This document shows, one piece after another, positions 6,201 to 13,125 of a stretch of 19,194 bases of DNA. Position numbers and translations under genes: made by a program. Each line of letters opens with the position of its first letter. Positions within the stretch are counted from its first letter, which is position 1. Under the pieces are notes generated by a model that saw nothing but the letters and a program-made list of their open reading frames with translations, made no database searches and was not told the origin of the DNA. Source of the stretch: Acanthaster planci (Eukaryota > Echinodermata > Asteroidea > Valvatida > Acanthasteridae); assembly GCF_001949145.1 (NCBI RefSeq), contig NW_019091391.1:9240-28433 (forward strand), in the 5' to 3' direction.

Positions 6201-8424
6201 TCTAACTCAGAACATACCTGGGACTAGACTTAACTGCTAATGTTGACTACAACCTTCACGTTTTCTTTCCAGAGTGTCCAACTTTAAGTCAACAACATCT
6301 GTTTGCAGTGAACTCCTTTGCACAATTTTCAAACACACTTATTTACACACTGATTGTGTTATGTGAGACACAAAATGCCTTTTACACGGATGTTCTTTTT
6401 GGTTGCATTTTTAGACATTTTGAAAACTGATACAGTGCATTGTCAATTCTTTAGTTTTAAGTCAGAGAGTGAAACGAGTGAGTTGTAATTGTAATTAAGT
6501 GTATAAGTAACTGTTTGTAAATGTCATGTATTGGAATATAATAGCTGTTGTCATTTTTAAACCAGCCATTTTGTTTCCCAGAATGCACCTTTGCAGTGAG
6601 TGTCAAAAACTGCACTCGTTTTCAAACTGTACATTGATTTGGACACCCTCCCAAAAACTCATGTTATTCTTTCCCAACCTTCCTCCGACACGCTGGCTGG
6701 AAAGGTGACCTCCCCAGTGAGTCGGGCCCCATCCACCACCTCCCGACAATCCTCCATGTCCCCTCGCCCCCAGACCAATGTGTCTCAGGTGTCGGTGGAT
6801 GTGGACGTCAATGTAAGTTGGGTTTGCAGTGTCGTGACGTTACCAAAAGTTTCCCTTCTGCTGTTCTGGTAATTGGAATATTTCTTGATATTCCAATTCC
6901 CAATCCAATCAATCAGCACCCCAGAACAGTTGTTTCTTGAGTGACATCTTCAGTGTAAATGAAAAGTTCTGATGGAGACTGATCTGAGAATCACATTTAA
7001 CCTTGAAGTCAGGAATCACATTTAACCTTGAAGTCAGGAATCACATTTAACCTTGAAGTCAGGAATCACATGTAACCTTGAAGTCAGGAATTTCCCAGGA
7101 AAAGTTGCCTATAATACTTGAACTGACTTACGAGCACTTAATGTAATGCGTAAAGTATACTTCCCTTATGTCTCCTACTTGTCTAAAATGTTTTGTTTTC
7201 TATAGTTTTGAGATCAGGTTGTTTGTTCAGATCATCAGAGATGTTTTGGTTGATTGTGTATGATTAAAATGTTCTACCATTAAGGTTTTTCATATTTTAA
7301 CTCACAAATCACCAAGACAGGTAAGACATGTTTGACAAATGTACACCAGCATTGTACAACTCTGGCCTTGTACAAACTTCCAATTTTTCCAATTATGTTA
7401 ATCATATCTTAACTGAGGTGCATAGACTAGGTGTAGACGCCATAACTGCGGTGTACAACTACAATTGAGGTGTAGACGCTGTAACTGCGGTGGCGCCGCA
7501 CTCACACGCACATTTTTCAGCTTGACGCGAGCGTGCATTTGGCAAATCACGACATCCTATTGGTCAAAGAGGCATGGACAGTGCGCATACCACCTGTCCA
7601 CGAGCGTTGCACCACTGCAGTTTTGGCTTCTAATTCTGGTCAAATGCCGAATTACCGTATATGTAGCTTGAATTGAGAGCAGGAAAAAAGTTCCTCAATA
7701 CCATATCCGTCCTACTTCTTGATTACAAATTTCAAATCTAAGGCTCCTTATGATGACGACGATGAAGTGTTTGAGAAGGTCCGCGCTGCCAGCGTAGCCA
7801 GATCAGAGGCTGCCTCGCGGGCGGCGTCCGGTGCAGCCTCTAGGGCCACGTCCATTGCCGAGTCCCGAGCCGAGTCCAGGACCACGTCGGGGGCGGCCTC
7901 TAGGGCCACATCAGGGGCGGCTTCTCGGGCCACCTCTGTTGCCTCGTCTCGAGCGGCATCCTCCGTCTCCGATGCTACCTCCGGTACCTCCCGTCCCTCC
8001 ACTAGAAACTTCAGCCCTCGATCTGACTCTGTTCTCTCCAGCGTGAGTTGAGGGACCCACGATGTGGTCCAACAAGCTCTTGACTCAGAGGGCCATTCTT
8101 GAATGCGCTCAAGTTCCGACATGATTCTAATCTTTTTGTAGTGCTGGCTGTAGTGAATGCATTAGGTTGATTGCATACTTCACAAAAAGCAACCTTGACT
8201 AAAAATGACCAAGAAGAAAAAGTTGGAAAATGTCAACTTGTTTCATTTTAGAAGTCGTCAAACGCGTTCTTCTGAATGACCCTCTGAATTTTTCAGTTTG
8301 AGAGAATTGCGTAGGAAGCACCGTATGGTTTGAATGTTGCAAATGTAGTCCCTGAGTGTGTACTAATGAATTGGTGTTTGTTTTGTTACAGGTTTTGGAA
8401 AGTTTTCACGGTTGTTTGCCTTGA
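33..8424 (+). CDS. PKD2: Polycystin-2 (PKD2/TRPP2) cation channel gene, 5'-truncated by the window, spliced
   Basis: The spliced product, about 740 residues in this window, is a polycystin-2 channel subunit of the TRPP family, a tetrameric calcium-permeable channel of primary cilia and ER that pairs with polycystin-1. Visible in order: the end of the extracellular polycystin (TOP) domain, S2 ([15 protein letters not shown]), S3, S4, S5 ([20 protein letters not shown]), the pore loop with VLGDFNF, S6 running into [14 protein letters not shown], two EF-hands, an acidic serine linker, and the coiled coil around [18 protein letters not shown]. Intron phases agree across every junction (0,0,2,0,2,0,2,0, then all 0). 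The N-terminus, S1 and most of the TOP domain lie upstream. After the conserved [10 protein letters not shown] block the tail is far longer than the roughly 50 residues in human. Exons 33-3870, 5403-5582, 6137-6193, 6705-6812 and 7743-8042 are well supported; 4391-4480, 5815-5880 and the last exon are less certain. Confidence 0.95.
262..703 (+). other. PKD2 intron with duplicated motifs
   Basis: Intron from GTAAGT to a CAG acceptor, with a likely branch point CTAAA near 687. It carries a 20-bp-period direct repeat (GACCACTGTCAAG at 363-375 and 383-395) and two copies of a GCATGA...AAGAGGGCGCTCTT block around 279-311 and 412-438. Nothing else is recognised. Confidence 0.85.
704..874 (+). CDS. 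PKD2: PKD2 exon B: S3, S3-S4 loop and S4
   Basis: 57 codons, phase 0 at both ends, acceptor CAG at 701-703 and donor GTAAGG at 875. It continues S3 ([14 protein letters not shown]), then a soluble loop ([20 protein letters not shown]) and S4 ([16 protein letters not shown]). Length and spacing agree with the polycystin-2 family without a gap. The terminal Lys is one of the basic residues of the degenerate voltage-sensor helix. Confidence 0.94.
875..1237 (+). other. PKD2 intron
   Basis: 363-bp intron, GTAAGG to ACAG. It holds a repeated dodecamer GGTTCAGTTTGT at 1012-1023 and 1056-1067 and an A-rich run near 1140. No exon or RNA gene is seen. Confidence 0.85.
1238..1419 (+). CDS. PKD2: PKD2 exon C: S4 end, S4-S5 linker and S5
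   Basis: Acceptor AACAG at 1233-1237, donor GTAAGT at 1420; the exon ends with two bases of a codon (phase 2). It reads [20 protein letters not shown], then CAKDVGG, then the S5 helix [20 protein letters not shown] and the start of the turret, [13 protein letters not shown]. The S4-S5 linker keeps basic residues ([10 protein letters not shown]), with Lys where the human channel has Arg. Confidence 0.95.
1420..1643 (+). other. PKD2 intron with CTCF-like core
   Basis: 224-bp intron, GTAAGT to CCAG. AGAGGGCGCT lies at 1471-1480, discussed among the findings. No coding content is seen. Confidence 0.85.
1644..1764 (+). CDS. PKD2: PKD2 exon D: pore helix, selectivity filter and S6
   Basis: Acceptor TGCCAG at 1638-1643, donor GTGAGT at 1765. 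The first T completes an Ile codon with AT from the previous exon. It reads [20 protein letters not shown], then [20 protein letters not shown]. Leu-Gly-Asp at 1666-1674 is the family's selectivity filter; the Asp sets cation preference in polycystin-2 channels. The filter is intact, so this is a plausible conducting subunit rather than a degenerate paralogue. Confidence 0.96.
1765..2148 (+). other. PKD2 intron
   Basis: 384-bp intron, GTGAGT to TCTTGCAG. The 1850-2060 stretch is more GC-rich than neighbouring introns, but no frame in it resembles coding sequence. The acceptor has a clear T-rich tract. Confidence 0.85.
2149..2381 (+). CDS. PKD2: PKD2 exon E: S6 end, proximal C-terminus and first EF-hand
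   Basis: Acceptor TTGCAG at 2143-2148, donor GTAAGA at 2382, ends phase 2. It begins with the near-invariant [20 protein letters not shown], then a helical segment, then an EF-hand whose 12-residue loop [12 protein letters not shown] is at 2326-2361. Loop positions 1, 3, 5, 9 and 12 are Asp, Asn, Asp, Asp and Glu, so the loop should bind calcium. The equivalent human loop has lost its ligands. Confidence 0.95.
2382..2674 (+). other. PKD2 intron
   Basis: 293-bp intron, GTAAGA to TTCCAG, with a long pyrimidine tract before the acceptor. Nothing else is seen. Confidence 0.85.
2675..2792 (+). CDS. PKD2: PKD2 exon F: second EF-hand
   Basis: Acceptor CCAG at 2671-2674, donor GTACAT at 2793. One base completes a codon from exon E, then the frame reads [15 protein letters not shown] and a canonical EF-hand loop [12 protein letters not shown] at 2721-2756, with acidic residues at 1, 3, 5, 9 and 12 and Gly at 4. 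This is the EF-hand retained in all polycystin-2 proteins. The exon closes with [11 protein letters not shown]. Confidence 0.95.
2793..3417 (+). other. PKD2 intron
   Basis: 625-bp intron, GTACAT to GCGTTAG. Both strands carry stops in every frame at short intervals. No repeat or RNA gene is recognised. Confidence 0.85.
3418..3605 (+). CDS. PKD2: PKD2 exon G: acidic serine linker before the coiled coil
   Basis: Acceptor GTTAG at 3413-3417, donor GTAAGT at 3606, ends phase 2. It opens with an acidic helix ([15 protein letters not shown]), then a polar linker with [12 protein letters not shown] and ends GVSYEEFVV. The Ser codon at 3532-3534 is followed by Asp-Asp-Glu, a CK2-type site where human polycystin-2 has its known CK2 serine in a similar acidic run. 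YEEF leads directly into the coiled coil. An internal GTAAGC at 3463 is not used in the frame-consistent model. Confidence 0.92.
3723..3870 (+). CDS. PKD2: PKD2 exon H: C-terminal coiled coil
   Basis: Acceptor TTTCAG at 3717-3722, donor GTACAG at 3871, ends phase 0. It reads [20 protein letters not shown], then [20 protein letters not shown] and GKLLDSITE. Heptad-spaced hydrophobic residues (V, M, I, I, I, V, L, M) form the coiled coil that in human polycystin-2 trimerises and binds the polycystin-1 tail. This is one of the best conserved blocks in the window. Confidence 0.95.
3871..5402 (+). other. Long PKD2 intron around a probable cassette exon
   Basis: About 1.5 kb of AT-rich sequence between exons H and I. 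The only coding-like part is 4391-4480. AATAAA hexamers occur at 5115-5120 and 5346-5351, close upstream of exon I. They could support an intronic poly(A) site, but no strong GU-rich element was recognised. Confidence 0.8.
4391..4480 (+). CDS. PKD2: Probable PKD2 cassette exon (30 codons)
   Basis: A 90-base open segment flanked by CTCCAAAG (acceptor) and GTATAT (donor), phase 0 at both ends, so it can be included or skipped without shifting frame. It reads [19 protein letters not shown], then [11 protein letters not shown], with GC-rich third positions unlike the AT-rich surroundings. Splicing exon H straight to exon I gives SITE-DESGGGN, which lines up with the human junction, so this segment would be an insertion. 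The donor is weak at +5, and an acceptor after TTAAG at 4405 is a frame-consistent alternative. Function unknown. Confidence 0.45.
5403..5582 (+). CDS. PKD2: PKD2 exon I: conserved distal helix and start of variable tail
   Basis: 60 codons, phase 0 at both ends, acceptor ATCCCAG at 5396-5402 and donor GTAGGT at 5583. [20 protein letters not shown] is followed by [14 protein letters not shown]. The [15 protein letters not shown] block is nearly identical to human polycystin-2 and is the last conserved segment. The remainder ([20 protein letters not shown]) is low-complexity Ser/Arg/Gly. Confidence 0.94.
5815..5880 (+). CDS. PKD2: Tentative small PKD2 tail exon
   Basis: A 66-base phase 0-0 segment after TTTATTGTAG, reading [19 protein letters not shown], then YTI, before GTTAAG. 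A second acceptor after CTTCAG would start it at 5824. The donor is poor at +3 and +5 and the translation shows no known motif. It keeps frame with both neighbours but could be skipped or spurious. Confidence 0.3.
6137..6193 (+). CDS. PKD2: Small PKD2 tail exon (19 codons)
   Basis: Acceptor TTTTGTCCAG at 6127-6136, donor GTACTC at 6194, phase 0 at both ends. It reads [19 protein letters not shown], a Ser/Arg-rich stretch of the same composition as the flanking tail exons. No domain; probably disordered. The good acceptor, matched phase and matched composition support it. Confidence 0.65.
6194..6704 (+). other. PKD2 intron
   Basis: About 510 bp, GTACTC to GGAAAG, AT-rich. The acceptor is preceded by an AG-free stretch with a pyrimidine-rich tract (6661-6687). 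No other signal is found. Confidence 0.75.
6705..6812 (+). CDS. PKD2: PKD2 tail exon, Ser/Thr/Pro-rich (36 codons)
   Basis: Phase 0 at both ends; acceptor AAAG at 6701-6704 is the first AG after about 100 AG-free bases, and the donor is GTAAGT at 6813. It reads [20 protein letters not shown], then RPQTNVSQ and an alternating VSVDVDVN end. Composition matches the other tail exons. No known domain; Ser-Pro and Arg-x-x-Ser sites suggest possible phosphorylation. Confidence 0.75.
6861..6929. repeat. Nested inverted repeat
   Basis: An inner pair AATTGGAATAT (6871-6881) and ATATTCCAATT (6888-6898) is perfectly complementary over 11 bases with a 6-base loop. An outer pair CTGTTCTGG (6861-6869) and CCAGAACAG (6921-6929) encloses it, with an asymmetric insertion on the right. 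Possibly the remnant of a small palindromic element. Confidence 0.8.
6988..7087. repeat. Four-copy 25-bp minisatellite
   Basis: Four head-to-tail copies beginning GAATCACATTTAACC start at 6988, 7013, 7038 and 7063. The copies are identical except for one T-to-G change in the last, so the expansion is recent or homogenised. It lies inside a PKD2 intron. Confidence 0.95.
7429..7492. repeat. 25-bp direct repeat, period 39
   Basis: Two copies beginning AGGTGTAGACGC and ending TAACTGCGGTG occur at 7429-7453 and 7468-7492 with two mismatches. The spacer itself contains GGTGTACAACT. Confidence 0.85.
7743..8042 (+). CDS. PKD2: PKD2 tail exon with Ser-terminated tetrapeptide repeats
   Basis: 100 codons, phase 0 at entry, acceptor ATCTAAG at 7736-7742, donor GTGAGT at 8043. 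It opens [13 protein letters not shown], then 15 uninterrupted tetrapeptides (7782-7961), each ending in Ser and mostly of the form RAxS or GAAS, then a Ser-rich end ([21 protein letters not shown]). The array is GC-rich and partly a 24-bp DNA repeat (GAASRATS at 7830, 7890 and 7914). It is probably disordered, and RxxS is a minimal basophilic-kinase site. If the donor is not used, the frame ends two codons later at TGA 8049-8051. Confidence 0.85.
7782..7961 (+). repeat. Coding repeat: 15 tetrapeptides xxxS
   Basis: Every fourth residue from codon 17 to codon 73 of the exon is Ser. Units are mainly [12 protein letters not shown] and variants such as IAES, RAES and RTTS. Three units of an 8-residue higher-order repeat (GAASRATS) show close DNA similarity, consistent with expansion by slippage or unequal exchange. 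Confidence 0.9.
8392..8424 (+). CDS. PKD2: Candidate terminal PKD2 exon with stop
   Basis: A textbook 3' splice site: TACTAAT branch point at 8361-8367, then TTGGTGTTTGTTTTGTTACAG ending at 8391. Joined in phase 0 to the 7743-8042 exon it adds [10 protein letters not shown] and ends at TGA 8422-8424. Alternatives are read-through of the 8043 donor (stop at 8049-8051) or splicing to an acceptor at 8975, which gives a frame ending at TAA 9057-9059. The strength of this acceptor makes it the favoured end. Confidence 0.5.
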   Translation, partial: VLESFHGCLP

Positions 8425-8614
8425 CTGAGTGTGTTGTTGCACATTTCTTCCAGATTTTGAAGTAGCAGGATAACGCTTACTTTTATTCTAGCCCCATTTG
8501 TATCACGGGTCTGATGAAATGATCAATTCGATTGATCAGTTGTGTTTAGCATATACACATGTATTAAATGTACGAAATTGCCAGATATACCAAATTTTAT
8601 TTTGTACATCCAGC

Positions 8615-8656
8615 AAGCAATACTCGGCAGTGATCATTACTTGCCGAGTGATGCTG
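8615..8656 (+). other. Hairpin in putative 3' UTR
   Basis: ACTCGGCA (8622-8629) pairs perfectly with TGCCGAGT (8642-8649) around a 12-base loop. The stem extends through AGCA/TGCT with two mismatches. It would form in the transcript if this region is 3' UTR. No known element family matches. Confidence 0.6.
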
Positions 8657-9898
8657 TAGAGTTTGGTGTGGAGTAAGATTTGATTCACACTAGTGTGGAT
8701 TGATAACTGTTTGTGGGATGCTCACTAACAAGTCTGCCTCTCAGTATACACTCTCTTGATTCAAAGTGTCAACTTTTTTCCCTTTTGTGGTACTTGCCTG
8801 CAAATAGACATCTTCTGTTGGAGACGATGCTTAGTAAGTCAATCAGAGCTTGGATGACTCCTAATTTTTTACCTTTGTTTAATCAGACATTGCATTTTGT
8901 TCACAGTAATTTGAGTTTGTTTATGCCAATCTGATTACAGATTCAATGCCTCAACATTTGCCCCTGTCTGTCCAGGTCTTGCACCCCGTCTCGTTCCTCC
9001 AACAGCGTGAATACCAACCAGCATTTCAAAGAATTCCCTATGTTTGTTTGGATCCCTAATAGTGAGCAAGTGTTTTCCCCCAATGATGGTAACAAGAATG
9101 CTTATTCATTCTTTTCTGTAGGATTCCCACAACATATCAACGAGCAATGTCTAAAGCAATGATAACCTCAGCAGATGAGCTGAAACAAGGCAGGAAAGCA
9201 CTTCAAAACATCGCCAAACTTAGACTTATAATGAGAGGATATTGTACTATACTTCATGGTTACAACACTGCTGGTACCTGTCTAGCATTGCAATCTGTTG
9301 GAGTGAGCTACAGTGACACGTGGTACCAGACCAAACAGCACACTACATGAACATCTTCAAGACATGGCAATTCACTGTAAAATTGATCGAAACATTTACA
9401 AATTTTTCACAGTCATTTAATATTCACACGTTTATTACCAACCAGATCAAAGTAACACGACACAAATTACTTACAAATTATATACATGTTCATTGGTAAA
9501 TATTGTGAATACATAGGCTTGCTGTTGTAGTTACGCCAGAACAAGATTTGTGATTTGCGAGTGTTGTAACAAAACTTAGTGTTGTAACAAACTGTGCAAC
9601 AAAGAAAGCTTGAACTCTGAAGTGAATTTTAGGATAACTTTCTCAGGAAAAGGTGTAAAATTTCTTCAAAAACAAACAACCGGGTCTGTGAATAAGTACC
9701 ATGTTATTTAGTGAATCCCAAGAAAAAAAGTCCAATTTGATTGATATACCATGCTCTGATGGTAGTTGGTATTCACAACTATCTTTATAGCGGCAGTTTA
9801 TGTTGTAGGAAAAAAAAAACAAGCAAAAAGTGCCTTTCAGTGTTGTGAATTTTAAAACATCTGTGATTTACTCAAGTGCCTTGAGTTGGTAGCCTTGA

Positions 9899-9904
9899 AA
9901 TAAA
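9899..9904 (+). terminator. Poly(A) signal AATAAA (possible short PKD2 3' UTR)
   Basis: AATAAA followed about 20-30 bases later by TTTTATGTGAGATTTT, a U/GU-rich element. It could end a PKD2 mRNA with a 1.5 kb 3' UTR. Confidence 0.4.
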
Positions 9905-10312
9905 AACTGTCCTAGCACTTTTATGTGAGATTTTATGACATTCTGGAGTACTTGAATTTGAGCCTTAACCAAAGCTTGCACCACCAATTTAACTTAAAAA
10001 AGACTTTGCATGTGAACCATAAAAGTATTTTCACATTTGCTAGTTTTCGTTTGTTTACCTTTTGTGTGCACTCAAAATTCATCCCCTCATCCAAAGTACT
10101 TGGTAAAATTGACATAGTTATACAGGGTCTTGTTATTTCTAATTACATCTGTAAATTCACTTTTCATCTGAAATCTTCATTTCTCTTCCAGTTTAGTTCT
10201 TTTAATTTGTGCCTTAAAACGTAAATGTTGAAATGCTTTTTGTTGTATTCAAGATTTGCTTTAAAAGTTCTTCAATTTCCACTTGTCCTTAACAAGAAAC
10301 ATACATGTACTT

Positions 10313-10399
10313 TGTATATATTGTAGAAAATGAGTCAGATAGTGGCGAATTCTAGACAGAAGACAGAATTTTATTTATATTTTATTTATCTTGTAAATA
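10313..10399 (+). promoter_or_regulatory. Two Pumilio-type UGUANAUA words
   Basis: TGTATATA at 10313-10320 and TGTAAATA at 10392-10399 match the PUF-protein recognition consensus, 79 bases apart. They matter only if the PKD2 transcript reaches here; AT richness makes chance occurrence possible. Confidence 0.3.
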
Positions 10400-12702
10400 C
10401 TTTCTGGAGTCTCGCTTTTCCTGTTTCAAAATTAACGCCTCCTGTTCATATTTTCTAATTTATTTTACCTATCAGTATCTCTAAGGCTATCTAGTTTTCT
10501 TTCTCTCCTTGCATTCTGCGTTGTATTCAGTGAGAAGTTTTAGACCAGACTTGTCCATCTTGCATAAGCATTATTATCTCAAAAGGTCAATTTGATCTTT
10601 AATTTGGCCGTTCAGAAGATGAACAAGAAATACAATATGTAAAAATGTCAGTGTTACTTTTCTGGTCTTTCAGTGAAAACGTCTCTTCTGCATTTGCCTT
10701 AGATTGTCCTCTGCAGTTCAGATTTTTTATCTCCAAAAAAAGGAAAAGAAGAAAATGCTCCAGTTTTCTCCACAAAACTGATATCTAAATTTCCATTTCT
10801 TGAAGTGTTTCCTCCTTCGAATTTAATGCTGTTCTTTTATTTGATCAAGTGTTGGACAAAGCTTGTACTACTTTGGTGCCTTCAACATTATATTTTTCGT
10901 ACTTCAAATTTTTGAATTGAAATATCTGCACATTTCACCTTGAGAAGAACAAATCCCAAAAGTATGTGTGCCTTTAAAAAAATGTTTCTTGATGGTGGAA
11001 ATAACTTTAATGCTTCAAAACTAGACCAATAATAATTTGACCCTTGAAGTGATGCGATGGCATTGTTCTCTTATCCCAGCAGACTGCTATATTTAATATT
11101 GAACCTGAACAAAAATATTTTTTGGAGTGTTTCCTTTTAGAAATGCAGAGCATCAGACATTTCGATATAAATCCCTCTTTTTGTTCTGGTTTAAAGTTTT
11201 AATTAAGTTTGAGATGTTGGATGAGAGAAAGAGTGACACTAGAAAATTCTATAAAATGGGAAAACCTTTGTTTAATTTTTTCCTTGACTGCCTTTGATAA
11301 GTTGTAATGAAACAGCATGTCATTTTCCAAAAATGATTAACAGCAGTATTTCAAATTTCAAAATAATGATCAAGTTACAAATAGAAGTTGAAATAATTAT
11401 TAATTATGCTATCATAGTTGGTTTTTTTGGGGGGGGGGTGTTTCTCTTATTCGCAGTGCCCTGAAGTGTTCAGTCCAAAACAAACCCACTGTTTACTGAA
11501 ATGATTAATCTCTTTATCATAACATTGAACTGTTAACATTTTAATGAAATTCTCAACTAATACATTCATGTAATCTAATGTAGTGGACAGTAAAGAAGGT
11601 ACATAGCTGCTTAACTAATGTAGAAATCTCTTCATTAACTTGCCATATAGCTGTTGTTACATGTACCTACCTACTTTGTTGTGTATGAATTTGATTGTCA
11701 TTGATTTCAAGGTCACGTTCATTAGATTTGTGTGCTGTATACATATATATATTTACATAATTGAAGAGAGACTGTATTCTGATTGCAACAATCTTTGTTC
11801 TTGGCTGGAAGATGCACCTTCCAGTTTTTCAAAGTTATCCTTTTGCGTCACTTACAAAATCACAGGAAGAGATGTGAAATAATGGACAATTCTTTTCCTC
11901 TCTGGATTTATTAAACTGAAAATTTGTGGACATGCCCAGAGGAAGGTCTTACTTCACACATAAGTGAGCCAAGCTGTTACAGTTGGAGAACCAGTCACCT
12001 GTCAGTGTCATTTACATAGCATTTTGGCTGGTAACCGCCATTACTAACTGTAAGTGGCATCTCCAGGAATTTAACATTGTAAAACCAGGAATGGTTTTCA
12101 GACAAACAGTGATTGATTTCTCTTTTGACTTACTTGTCTTTTTGGTGCATCTTCACAGCTTAAAACAAGGAGCCTTTATTAAAAGATGTGTTAAAATGTA
12201 TTATGAAATAATATAGTTGATAAATATCAGGCTAGTGTACTGAAAACAGACTTACAACCCATCCAATTTGCAGTAGTTGTGTATGGATTTTCCATACAGT
12301 GAACAAAAAGTGAACAAAAATCAATTTTAGCATTTAGACACAAGCTTCTGTTTATTTTTCGATGTACTTTTCTTGAAAGTAGAACACATGGTCTTTGTTT
12401 TATTGCTGGCGGTTTCCGAAGGATGTTCCAATAATGAAGGTGGTTTGTTTCTGATAAAGATATTTTGAGGCATTTCAGAAATCATTTTTAAAAAAATATT
12501 ATCCTGTAGACAGCATTTTACATCTTAATCCACATTTTAAGCAGCATACAATCCAGGGTGTATAATTTCATTTATCATCGGTTCCACCAACAGAAATACT
12601 TTGCCAGCCAAAAACTTTAATATCCCAACTTTGGCGTCGTAAAAAAAAAGAGAAAATGGTTGTGATTTGGAAATCTACTGACATAGAAATGGATGGAGTT
12701 GT

Positions 12703-12708
12703 AATAAA
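12703..12708 (+). terminator. Poly(A) signal AATAAA
   Basis: AATAAA followed within 15-35 bases by GTTGTGATAGTATTTTGAG, a GU-rich stretch. A possible PKD2 poly(A) site, weaker than the one at 13120. Confidence 0.35.
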
Positions 12709-13119
12709 ACATTGACCAGTTGTGATAGTATTTTGAGTTCTTGCTGTTTACGTATTTTCAGTTTTATAATTTATTTTGAAGGGGCATGCTTTTGCAAAAA
12801 TGCCAATGACCAGTAGAACGTTTGTTTCAGAAAAAAAGGAATGCTGTAGAAATCCCCGTGGACCCACCCCACTTGACAAGTAATGACAGAATCAGCTTGT
12901 GTCAAGGTAAACTGTAAAATGGCGCTGAAATCCCCTCCCCCAACTGAAGTGAATGTTGCTAGCTGTGCTGGTACATAATGTCCAGATGCAGTCGTTTCTG
13001 AACATCAGCCTGTGATGACTGAAGCACACGTACTGCTCTCGGGACTCCCAAAATGTAGAGAAACATGGACGATATAACTATGAGAACATTCTGTCAAGTT
13101 ACAGATACAATTTTGTTCA

Positions 13120-13125
13120 AATAAA
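13120..13125 (+). terminator. Best PKD2 poly(A) signal AATAAA
   Basis: AATAAA is followed within 10-35 bases by TTTGGTTTGTGG and TTCTTTTTGT, a strong GU/U-rich downstream element. It is the last hexamer before PFDN1 starts 175 bases later, so it would give the two genes a compact head-to-tail arrangement. Confidence 0.5.

Larger units (their letters stand above)
6813..7742 (+). other. PKD2 intron with tandem repeats and a hairpin
   Basis: 930-bp intron, GTAAGT to ATCTAAG. It contains a nested inverted repeat at 6861-6929, a four-copy 25-bp tandem repeat at 6988-7087, and a 25-bp direct repeat at 7429-7453 and 7468-7492. No coding content is seen. Confidence 0.85.

Noticed and set aside
7748-8122. 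124-codon open frame on the - strand over the repeat exon
   Set aside because: It is the reverse complement of the GC-rich Ser/Ala/Arg repeat; low-complexity, with no family resemblance.
8622-8649. Iron-responsive element, because the hairpin contains CAGTGA
   Set aside because: An IRE needs CAGUGN as the apical loop with a 5-bp upper stem and a bulged C. Here CAGTGA straddles the stem-loop boundary and the flanks do not pair.
9925-10224. 99-codon + strand open frame
   Set aside because: Very AT-rich, Phe/Leu/Lys/Ser composition typical of chance frames, no domain and no splice context.
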